64,000 bases of DNA from Hyparrhenia diplandra (taxonomy: Eukaryota > Streptophyta > Magnoliopsida > Poales > Poaceae): positions 434,001 through 498,000 of the forward strand of contig JADLZK010006507.1 of NCBI GenBank assembly GCA_015847255.1, written 5' to 3'. Made by a program: the position numbers and the translations under genes. The notes beneath the pieces are model-generated. The model saw only the letters and a program-made list of their open reading frames with translations. It was not told where the DNA came from and did no database searches. Of the stretch, positions 45,052-55,119 are shown one piece after another. Each line of letters begins with the position of its first letter. Within the stretch, counting starts at the first letter, position 1.

Positions 45052-45189
45052 TGTTAGACTAATATAATTAGGTTGTAATTGTGTGGATGTAATCGCGCCA
45101 TCAGCGGTAGGCTTGCATGCCACCCTTGGCTGCTATATATGTACTCCTGTACCCGTTCATGGAATACAACAACTATTCCCACACTTTCA
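45052..45189 (+). repeat. 3' LTR of the short-LTR Copia
   Basis: 138 bp, preceded by the purine tract at 45,042-45,051 and followed by the GGAAG duplication. It differs from the 5' LTR at about six positions, mostly transitions, so the insertion is not very recent. Confidence 0.95.
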
Positions 45190-46166
45190 GGAAGTAATCG
45201 GGCAATGATGGTGAATCCGATCTGAGGACCCTGTTTGGATTTTTCCAGAGTCTAGCCGGTTTGGATCTTTCCAGAGTCGGAGTACGGCGTCGAGGTTGTT
45301 CTCTTTTCCGATCATGGTGAACACGTCGTGTCCGTAGTGGTTAAGATGCAGAGCGAGTGCTGTGGCGAGCTGGTAGCACGGTGTAGGCAGCCGTGGCGAA
45401 GTTAGCATCGCCGTGCAGTGGTGGAGAACGAAGCTGAACTGGAGTGGAGAAATATCGCATGGTCCAATTTATTTAGAGGCTGGTCCAGTTGTTTTGTTAC
45501 GATTGTTTGGGCTGGTCTGCTCGCCCATGAAGCAAGTGTTCGGGTGGACGGACGCTCAGACTGCAGCATTAGTGTATTAGTTTTATAACATCATCTACTG
45601 TCGTATCTTGGAAATTTATGTGGAGTCCCATCGTCAAATGGCATAACCTTTAAATACCACCCCTATACACACAGCACACAAGTGGATGTGACCGGGGCTG
45701 AGAGATGAGGGCAACATGCCTCATCAGTGGACGAGGAAAAAGGAACTCTGTTTCTTGTGTGTAGAAATGGCCGGTAGGCACCAAAAATATGCTACTGCAA
45801 GATGGTAAATTTGGCCGGGCTGGAAGTGTCAGATAGAGATGGGAATGCAAGCAAGATGCCTATGCGAGACAACTAAGGACGTCTAAGTATTACGGCTGCC
45901 TTGCTCTTACCTCTCCAACGCTTCGCTTTTGTGCAATGTGAGACAACTATGGACTAATACAGGAGTTGTGAGACAGACTCAGACTGCCAATCACCGTGTT
46001 TCTTTCATGGAACCAAAAGCAAAAGGGCGCAAAGTATATTGAAGCACCAGGCTGACTGGAGCATCGCTAGCTTAGGTGTCTGGTACAGGATTATTAGTGA
46101 ATTAAGCGATTATATCTAAGTTTTTGTTGAATTATTGTTCCTATATTGTTATCTACGCCCTCAGTT

Positions 46167-46506
46167 GCATGTCTTTGTGCCTAAGCTGTGCTTTCTGCTA
46201 GCAAGTCGCTCTTCTTCGCTGTTCTGATACTTTGCTCTTTCTGGACTTACCCTGCTACTGATTTAGCCCTCTGTCTTTTGACATGGCATGTTGCTGGCTG
46301 TGTTAAGCCCTTCTAAACTTCGCTTGGTTAACAACTTTACGCTGTCTCGCATGTTTTGAGCTCTAGATGTTGTATCCTATAGGTCTAGGATGCCTTGGTA
46401 ATCTCCTGTTTTCTGGTCATGTATGTATCTGGTGCAACAAAAACTCTGTTTTGTATTTCCGTTGCTTAATGGAAATGTGGTTTACCTCGCTTCAAAAACA
46501 AAAATA
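46167..46506 (+). mobile_element. 5'-truncated LINE, 340 bp, with 16-bp target duplication
   Basis: ATCTACGCCCTCAGTT is repeated exactly at 46,151-46,166 and 46,507-46,522. The insert ends CTTCAAAAACAAAAATA, an impure A-tail. The sister copy at 47,675-47,700 shows the site without an insert. The TTAATGGAAATGTGG..ACCTCGC wording near the end is typical of plant L1 3' UTRs. No ORF2 coding sequence is left. Confidence 0.85.
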
Positions 46507-46826
46507 ATCTACGCCCTCAGTTCCAATTTATTCAGCAGTTCTGATTTTTCTAGTTACACAATTTTTGTTATGCATCTAGATACATACACTATGTCTACAT
46601 ACGTAGAAATAGCACACGAAGGATGTCACCTTGTTTCAGTTTCCGGATCTTTCCTGGTGTTTTCAAAATCTTCCTGTGGTTTTTGTTTGATATGCATTTA
46701 CTCCAACTACAGTATGGAATTGGATCCAAAAAAATTAGCAGCTAAACCTCGATACACAGTACCTACACATTCCACTTAACATTTGGCTTCTCAGTTTTTC
46801 TTGGCCACCGGACACATAAGATTTGC

Positions 46827-47113
46827 AAGGTGGCTTAGGAATTTCAAAGATGAAGTTCTTTTACAAAGTTACCAGCTAAAAGAAGAAGACAGAAGAGATG
46901 CTTGAAATTGGCTTGATGCCTTGTAAATATTTTTTGTTTTGTTGTTTCCTGTTCCTCCTCCTCTCTGTTGTATGTTTGGCTTAGGTCGATCTTTGCCGTC
47001 TCTCCCTCTTTCTGGCTTGTAAGCATTTCCTCTACTTGGCTCCTCTTTTCTTTTATACATAAATTTTGATCTGACGTGAGGAATTCCCCCATGGTCTTTT
47101 TGAGACAAAAAAA
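46827..47113 (+). mobile_element. 5'-truncated LINE, 287 bp, with 9-bp target duplication
   Basis: AAGATTTGC occurs at 46,818-46,826 and 47,114-47,122, bracketing a segment that ends GAGAC plus an A-run. Removing it restores CACATAAGATTTGCCCAATTC, matching paralogs near 63,370 and 24,645. The first 80 bases can be read as WLRNFKDEVLLQSYQLKEED, perhaps the end of an ORF2, then a UTR. Confidence 0.8.
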
Positions 47114-47590
47114 AAGATTTGCCCAATTCGAATCCTATGTAAAATCAATCGTCATGTTTTCGTGGAATGTGTATATGCTTCAACCAAATGTGTCCACGTA
47201 CATCAGTGTGTCGACATACATCAGATATGGTGTAAGAAGGTTTATTAAAGCTTAGGTACACGCCATAAATTTCTGACCAACCATAACTTAATCATGTTCT
47301 GTTTGAAAAAGAACAAAAATACGTGCCATCTCCATCTTTCACAACTCATGCATATATTCACCCTGACATCAAAACATAATTAAGTACTGTTTCTTTAGAC
47401 AAGGTTAACCTAGGAACGTAGGAAAGGATTAGAGCAATATCAATGGAACACGAGTGAGGTGCTAATGGTAATAGGATACATAAGGATGGGAAAAAATGGC
47501 AATGAACGTGATCATTCGATATCTGGACGATGTGGGCCATTTCAGAATGCGATCGACTATCATTGATACATGTAGGAACGTAGTCTATGC

Positions 47591-47900
47591 ATAATTTTGT
47601 CTTTTACATGTCCAATGATAATATTAGTGAATTGACCAAGTATATCTTTGTTTTCGACAAATTGTTGTTCCTATATTTTTATCTACTCCTTCAGTTATTT
47701 ATTTTTACTATGCATCTAGATGTACACTATGTCAAGATACATATAAATCTAAAAAAAAAAAAAAATCAAAATGCCTTACAATTAGTAATCACCCTCATCA
47801 TGGTTCTTGGGTTTATGTTTGGTATGCATGTACTCTTGGTGGTTTAAGTATGTCCACCTACAATATGGAACTAGATCCAAACAATTAACAACTAGCACTG
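47591..47900 (+). other. Duplicated unit 2, partial extra copy
   Basis: This repeats the segment 46,080-46,150 plus 46,523-46,750: the TTGTTCCTATAT...ATCTAC.CC..CAGTT block, then the hydrophobic-coding LGFMFGMHVLLVV stretch (frame 47,587-47,847). It serves as an empty site for the LINE at 46,167. Confidence 0.45.
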
Positions 47901-48113
47901 CAGATAATGTTTCAGAATGTTACAGAAGTTTTGCTTGGTAAACCTTCGCGGTAAACTTGATCAACCAATGACTTCCCTTTCGATGCACACTAGCATTGGT
48001 TCAGCCATCCTTCCTACATGTTGGTGTTTCGTCTTTTTCGAAAGAAGAACACTGAAGCTTTCGGAAGTGTTCCTGGCTAAAATTTCGGCCACCAAATTAT
48101 CGTCTCCTGGAGT

Positions 48114-48430
48114 ATGGTAAAAATTGGCCTTAGCATTTTTTAATAGACTATAAGTGCTGGTTCATAAGAAATAGGCAGCGATGGGACGACAGTGAAGCTC
48201 AGTTCTGAGATAATCATATACAAAACCACTAAAAGATTATATTGTAATATCTAGGGTGTCGGTGTGGGTTATGGTAAAAAAATTGGCCTTAGCTTTTTTT
48301 AATAGACTATAAGTGCTGGTTCACAAGAAATAGGCAGCGATGGGACGACAGTGAAGCTCAGTTCTGAGATAATCATATACAAAACCACTAAAAGATTATA
48401 TTGTAATATCTAGGGTGTCGATGTGGGTTC
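48114..48430. repeat. Tandem duplication, period 157 bp, two copies
   Basis: 48,114-48,270 and 48,271-48,430 agree at nearly every position (ATGGTAAAA..TTGGCCTTAGC to CTAGGGTGTCGGTGTGGGTT). There are no ends or coding capacity. It lies directly left of the Copia LTR at 48,470. Confidence 0.9.
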
Positions 48431-48469
48431 CTTTTATGTTATATCTATTAGATGCCGGTTAGTGGTTAT

Positions 48470-49272
48470 TGTTGGAATATTAGGCAATTTCCAGATTAAT
48501 TCCATAATATAAATCATGACAAATTGAAAGACTAGATTAAGCATGTTTAACAAACTAGCATGATAGAAACTCATATCACAGATCATAGCATGATTCAACA
48601 TCATATAGCATAGCAAGCATAGCATGATCATAGTAATAGGTGTAAGCACAACTAGCACACCATTGAGATTTGATAGATTGAACATGATAAAACAATAGAA
48701 TTAGATCACAGATGTATACCTGCCGATGTAGAAGTACTTGGTGGTGAAGAAGCGTCGATGATCGCGACGCCCTTGTTGATGATCCCCAGACGCGAGCCTT
48801 ACGACAACGAGATGACGTGCTGAGATTTGGGAGCAGTCGCGCGAAGAGCGCTTCCCAAAAACCTTATTCGCCTTCTCCCGGTGCAGGATCGCAAAGACGA
48901 CGGTTCCGGAGACCTGCTCGCCCGGTCGCTAGTGCACGCAAACGATCGGGCTGGAGACTTGGCAACGGAGGCGCAACAGCGAGAAGAGGAAAATACTATT
49001 TTACTACTTTAGGATTTTCTAATTGAAACTCCCAATTGTAGTTGTTATGTTGTGCCTATTCCCAGAAGGTTTGGTACGAATATATAGGGAGGAAAACTCC
49101 CTACCTCCATATCAACTAGCAATATGGTACTAATTGATATTGCACCTCCCACCTTTGCTCATGGGCTAAAACAATAAAGCCCATTAGGGAACACAAATAT
49201 TGGGCCTTTGAGATTTATCAGAATTTCTTCATATGAATTTTTAGGGGAACTATTCATATATAAATTCTAACA
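48470..49272 (-). repeat. 3' LTR (subfamily A) of Copia copy E1
   Basis: TGTTGGAATATTAGG...AATTCTAACA, 803 bp. On the minus strand the purine tract GGTGGGGGAT (49,273-49,282) adjoins it, so this is the 3' LTR. It is close to 53,735-54,534 throughout, including the CCTGCCGATGTAGAAGTAC segment that subfamily B lacks. Confidence 0.85.
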
Positions 49273-52200
49273 ATCCCCCACCAGATCTCAAGCGCCAAAA
49301 GTATAGATATTTTCCTTATCTCACTACTGTTTTATATACTAGTGTTTCAGCAGAGACTGTTAAGTTGAACATCCGCCTAGAGCTTTAAGTTCTACTCATC
49401 CACAACTTGAACAATGGACTACGCCTTGAATTGCAAGTTTTGTGTGAATAAGCTTTGCTCAAAGTCAAACTAGTACTTGGCTGCCAATAGCCTTTCTCCG
49501 TGGGTGGAGCATATACGTCATACTCCTTAGTCTCTTCATGAGCTTACCAGGAGATCACCCAAATCTCATAGATCAAGCGACGTTTAACAAATGAACTCAT
49601 ATAGGTATGCCCTTTCAAGAATGCTCAGGGGACAAAGATCTTTACTTATAAAGTCAATAGGACATATTAAGGCATTCTCGCCAACCTACCATACAGAGCC
49701 TCTTCGCTCTTGAGAGTATTGCATCTTCACATAGAGAGGGTTTATTAGTTTACTCTCCTCGGTTTACCAATAGCTTGTTCTTCCTGTGTCCTTAGTCATG
49801 GGATCTCCGATCAAAAAGGTTGGGTTACTACTAATGAAAACTCATATGGGTCTCATACCCATCTCCCTAGATGCAATTTCTATCACATTACGTGATAGCC
49901 CTTTAGTAAAGGGATCTCGCCAAGTTTTTATCTCTGCTCGTATATAGGATACGTTATTACTCCGGAGTTTCTCAATTTTTTCGACAGTCTTTCAAACGTT
50001 TTTTAACGTGTCTTGTTGACTTTGAATTATCCTTTGCACTATTCACTTTAGTGATCAATGCTTGATTATCACAGTTTATAAGGATAGCCGGTATCGTTTT
50101 TCAACCACCGGCAAGTCGACAAGAGCTCACGCAGCCACTCGCCTCTGCAGATGCCGTTTCTAAAGCAATAAGTTCTCGCTTCCATGGTTGACTTAGTCAA
50201 AATAGTCCGTTTACAAGACCTTCATGACACTGCGCCACCTCCAAGAGTAAATACATACCCACTTGTGGCGCAGATTTGAGCAATATCAGAAATTCAGTTC
50301 GCATCACTATATATCTCTAGCACAGCCTAGGTGCCCAGTAATAGTGAATTCCATAGCTCATTGTACCTTTAAGATAGCACAAGACCTTTTCTAGTACATG
50401 CCAATGATCATCACCGGGTTAGACATATACCTACTCAACTTGCTCACAAAGAAAAGAGATATATCTGGTCCGTTGCATTCGCTAGATACATGAGTGAACC
50501 AACAATCGAGAGTACTTGAGTTGATCTCTAGTACGCTTCTTATTCTTTTTCGCAATGCCACACTAGGATCATAAGGTGTTGGAGAAGGCTTTCTATCCAT
50601 AAAGCCAAAACGGCTCGGGACCTTCTCAACATAGTGAGATTGCGATAAAGTAATCCCACTCTCTTCCTTAATAAGCTTAATGTTTAGAATTACATCAGCC
50701 TCTCCTAGATCTTTCATATCAAAAAATTCTTTGACAAGAAAGACTTGACCTCATTTATGACATTCATGTTTGTTCCAAAGATTAGAATATCATCAACATA
50801 TAAGCATAATATAAATGATTCGCCCCCACCATGTCGATAATACACACACCTATCAGCTTCATTGACAATATAGCCGGCACTAGTTAACGTAGTGTCAAAC
50901 TTCTCATGCCATTGTTTAGGTGCTTGCTTTAAGCCATACAAAGACTTCAATAATTTACACACCTTCTGCTCTTCACCTTTTACTACAAACCCATCAGCCG
51001 ATCCATATAGATCTCCTCATCCAACTCTCCATTAAGAAAAAGCTGTCTTCACATCCATTTGATGAATGATCAGACCATATGAGGCAGCCAAGGATAGTAG
51101 TGTTCGAATAGTGGTCATTCTAGCAACAGGTGAGTAAGTATCAAAGAAATCTTCTCCTTCCTTTTGAGTGTAGCCCTTAGCTACAAGCCGAGCCTTGTAC
51201 TTGTCAATAGTACCATCAGGTCTAAGCTTTTTCTTGAACACCCACTTACAACCAATTGGTTTATAACCAAAAGGTAGTTCAGAGAGCTCCCAAGTTCCAT
51301 TAGAAAGAATCGAGTCCATCTCACAACGAACAAACATCTTTCCAATCATCTCGCATCCGGAGATGCATAAGCCTCTGAAATAGAGGTGGGAGTATCATCC
51401 ACAAGGTACACAATGAAATCATCACCAAAAGATTTTGCAATCCTTTGTCTCTTGTTCCTCACAGGAACTTCATTGTCATCCTCCTCAAGTGGTTGCTCAA
51501 ACGACTCAACAGGAGACTCGATAGGTATAGTAATATCAGGAGCTAATTCAGTAGAAAACTTAGCATTGCTACACATATCTTTCATAGGAAATATATTCTC
51601 AAAAAATGTAGCATCACGAGATTCAAAGATAGTATCAACATGCATATCAGAAACTTCAGATTTTACTACTAAAAATCGATAGGCAATGCTATTGTGAGCA
51701 TATCCAAGAAAGACACAATCTACCGTCTTTGGTCCAAGCTTACGCTTCTTATTAATTGGAACATTGACTTTCGCCAAGCATCCCCACGTGCGCAAGTATG
51801 AGAGTGATGGTTTCCTTCCAACCCATACCTCATATGGTGTTGTCTCTTTATTTCTCGTTTGGAATTCTATTCAGGACATGACTCGCAAATCAATATAGCT
51901 TCCCCCACCATGCCTTAGATAAACCAAAAAGGTGTCTAACATGGCGTTAACCAAGTCAGTCGGTGATGCGATTTTTCCTCTCGCAACCCCGTTTGATTCG
52001 GTGAATAGGGAGGTGTCCTCTCATGAATAATATCATGTTCGCACAAAACTCATCGAATATTATAGGAAAATATTCACCACCACGATCTGACCTTAGACGT
52101 TTAATTTTTCTTTCTAGTTGATTTTCAACTTCAGCCTTAAAGATTTTAAAGTAGTCTAATGCCTCATCTTTAGTTTTCAATAACTAAACATAGCAATATC

Positions 52201-53734
52201 TAGAAGCATCATCAATTAATGTCATGAAATATCTCTTTCCACCTTTAGTCAACACACCATTCATCTCGCATAGATCGGAATGTATGAGCTCTAGAGGTGC
52301 CAAGTGTCTCTCCTCCTCCGCCTTTGTGAGGCTTTCGAGGTTGCTTAGATTGCACACAACTATGGCACTTAGAACCTTTGGCAATGGTGAAATCTGGAAT
52401 TAACCGCAAGCTAGATAAATGTGACATCAAACCAAAATTCACATGACATAAACGAGAATGCCAAACACTTGAATTATCATCAATTGTGCCACAAATATGA
52501 TTCATCGACTTATTACAAAAATCTCGCCAAACTTAGGGCGGAACAAGCCACCACAAGTCATAACCTTTACCAATAAACTGTCCATGCCTAGACATAACTA
52601 CTTTATTGGACTCCATCACTACCTTAAACCCATCTCTTAAAAGAAGGCAAACACTAACAAGGTTCTTGCGAATAGTAGGGACATGTTGCACGTTCTTTAG
52701 CTGCACAATTTTCCCTGAAGTAAACTTCAGATCTACCGTGCCAACGCCACGAACACAAGCATGTGACCCATTCCCCATTAGGACAGAAGAACCTTGTAGC
52801 TCTTTATAAGAAGAAAACAAAGAGATGTCAGACACACATGAATATTAGCACTGTTTCAACCCACCAACTTGGTGATTGAAATACCGATAGTACAGTAGGA
52901 ACATTACTGTACTCCTCATCAGCATTGCTAATAGTCACGAGGTTGACATTCTTATTATTCCCATTGGAAAAGTGACTAAGCTGTCCACAAGTGAAGCAAA
53001 GCACCTCATCATTATTTTTCTTCTTCTCAAAGGTAGTTGTTAATTTGGCATTGGAAGATTTATTCCCTTTGTTCTTGCCATGTGGGTTTTTACGCACAAA
53101 ATTAGTGCTAGAATGGCTCTTGTTCTCCTTATCAATAGTATTCTTCACCCGAATATTTTTCTCAACATCAAGAGATGCTATCAGGGTTTACAACTCGATA
53201 TTTTTGTCTTTTGTGTTTAAGAATTGTGCCGAAGCTCTTCCATGAAGAAGACAACTTAGCAATATTGCATCCGGCTACAAACTCATCGGGTATGACATAC
53301 TTAAGGAGTTCAAGTTCTCTTGCCATGTGTTGAACCTCATGCGCTTTTTTTGACTATAGACTGGTTAGCAACCATCTTGTAGTCATAAAAGCTCTCCATA
53401 ATGTACAACTCAGATGTACCAATGGTTGCATTCAGTTGATCCCACAATGCCTTCTCATCTTGGAAGTGCAAGTTTGCATCTTCTAGATGACTAGCAAGAC
53501 TATTTAGGATTGTTCTAAAGATAGTGTTGTCTCCCCGAATCTTCTCTTATCTCTAGAGATATTTCCCCGAGGTGATCCAACAAGTAATCCGAACATTTTA
53601 GCCTCTAGCCGAGCATGGCCTTAACTTCGCCATCTCTTAAAATGTGCACTAGAAAACTTTTCTAGTCTCAAAGCACGTCGAAAAAAAACAGCCATAGTTA
53701 AATCAAGAAAAAGCCTATTATAAGGTTTTTGGAT
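49273..53734 (-). mobile_element. Internal domain of Copia copy E1
   Basis: 4.46 kb, nearly line-for-line identical to 55,120-59,587. From right to left it holds gag, protease, integrase, RT and RNase H, then about 550 bp of leader to the purine tract. Gag would start only about 40 bp inside the 5' LTR, and no initiator-Met primer site is visible there. Confidence 0.85.
49840..53695 (-). pseudogene. Copia gag-pol, copy E1, many frameshifts
   Basis: The Gag ATG is at 53,695. Recognisable parts in order: protease region (frame 52,835-52,533, MGNGSHACV, KNVQHVPTIRKNLVS), with the D-T-G site frameshifted to WWVET. The zinc finger and integrase start lie at 52,505-52,184 (WHSRLCHVN, HSDLCE, YFMTLIDDASRY) with RSDRGGEYF at 52,110. 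The integrase end and linker lie at 51,795-51,346 (VFLGYAHNSIAYRFLV). RT lies at 51,349-50,391 (TWELSELP, KWVFKKKLRPDG, LYGLKQAP, LYVDDILIFG, SQSHYVEKV). RNase H traces continue to about 49,840. Not functional. Confidence 0.8.
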
Positions 53735-54534
53735 TGTTGGAATATTAGGCAATTTCAGATTAATTCCATAATATAAATCATGACAAATTGAAAGACTAGA
53801 TTAAGCATGTTTAACAAACTAGCATGATAGAAACTCATATCACGGATCATATCATGATTCAACATCATATAGCATAGCAAGCATAGCATGATCATAGTAA
53901 TAGGTGTAAGCACAACTAGCACACCATTGAGATTTGATAGATTGAACATGATAAAACAATAGAATTAGATCAGATGTATACCTGCCGATGTAGAAGTACT
54001 TGGTGGTGAAGAAGCGATCGATGATCGCACGTCCTTGTTGATGATCCCGTACGCGAGCCTTACGACAACGAGATGACGCGGCCGAGATTTGGGAGCAGTC
54101 GCCAAGAGCGCTTCCCAAAAACCTTATTTGCCTTCTCCCGGTGCAGGATCGCAAAAGACGGCGGTCTCGGAGACTGCTCGCCCGGTCGCTAGTGCACGCA
54201 AAACGATCGGGCCGGAGACTTGGCAACGGAGGCGCAACAAAGTGAGAAGAGGAAAATACTATTTTACTACTTTAGGATTTTCTAATTGAAACTCCCAATT
54301 GTAGTTGTTATGTTGTGCCTATTCCCAAAAGGTTTGGTACGAATATATAGGGAGGAAAACTCCCTACCTCCATATCAACTAGCAATATGGTACTAATTGA
54401 TATTGCACCTCCCACCTTTGCTCATGGGCTAAAACAATAAAGCCCATTAGGAAACACAAATATTGAGCCTTTGAGATTTATCGAATTTCTTCATATGAAT
54501 TTTTAGGGGAACTATTCATATATAAATTCTAACA
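53735..54534 (-). repeat. 5' LTR (subfamily A) of Copia copy E1
   Basis: 800 bp with the same termini as 48,470-49,272. It is followed on its right not by host DNA but, within about 15 bp, by a truncated LTR of subfamily B. Confidence 0.85.
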
Positions 54535-54548
54535 ATCCTCCTCCGGCT

Positions 54549-55119
54549 TCGCTATCGCCGCCGTCGATCGGCGGCTCTTTGAAGAAGTAGAAGAAGTTGT
54601 CGATGAAGATGGCGCCGTGACGTCGGTCCTCCGCGAGTCCTTCCCGGTAGACGAGCCGTGATGAAGATCGGGAGGCAATCGCGAATAGCGCTTCCCAAAA
54701 ACCTTATTCGCCTTCTCCCGTGCAGGATCGCAAAGACGATGGTTCAGGAGACCGCTCGCCCTGGGTCGGGCCGGTGCACGCCGAATGATCGGGCCGAGAC
54801 GGGCGGACGGCGACGCTTGAGTAGTGAGAAGTGGAAAATACTGTTTTACTACTATAGGATTTTCTAATTGAAACTCCCAATTGTAGTTGTTTTTTGTTGT
54901 GTCTATTCCCGGGAGGCTTGGTACAAATATATAGGGAGGAAAACTCCCTACCTCCATATCAACTAGCAATATGGTACTAATTGATATTGCACCTCCCACC
55001 TTTGCTCATGGGCTAAAACAATAAAGCCCATTAGGGGAACACAAATATTGGGCCTTTGAGATTTATCGTAATTTCTTCATATGAATTTTAGGAGAACTAT
55101 TCATATATAAATTCTAACA
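54549..55119 (-). repeat. Truncated 3' LTR (subfamily B) of Copia copy E2
   Basis: This matches about 59,940-60,505 (GTCGATCGGCG, GAAGTAGAAGAAGTTGTCGA). The first 350 bp of the LTR are missing at the joint with the LTR on its left. On the right the purine tract and internal domain E2 start normally at 55,120. Confidence 0.75.

Larger units (their letters stand above)
40232..45189 (+). mobile_element. Copia element with 138-bp LTRs, complete ends, GGAAG duplication
   Basis: LTRs 40,232-40,369 and 45,052-45,189 (TGTTAG...TTTCA) are bracketed by GGAAG (40,227-40,231 and 45,190-45,194). The PBS starts TGGTATCA at 40,370 and the purine tract TGAGGGGGAG lies at 45,042-45,051. The two LTRs differ at about 6 of 138 positions. 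Integrase, RT and RNase H are present in the Copia order but in four successive frames. No Gag is recognisable. The element is dead as it stands; its ends are intact. Confidence 0.95.
45575..47590 (+). other. Duplicated unit 2, copy at 45.6-47.6 kb with two LINE insertions
   Basis: A TTTAAATA box (45,649-45,656) is followed by the GAGATGAGGGCAAC start block and GTGTGTAGAAATGG. The middle is split by LINE tails at 46,167-46,506 and 46,827-47,113; removing both restores the unit. The last third (47,114-47,590) is module 3. Frames are short and broken. No product. Confidence 0.45.
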
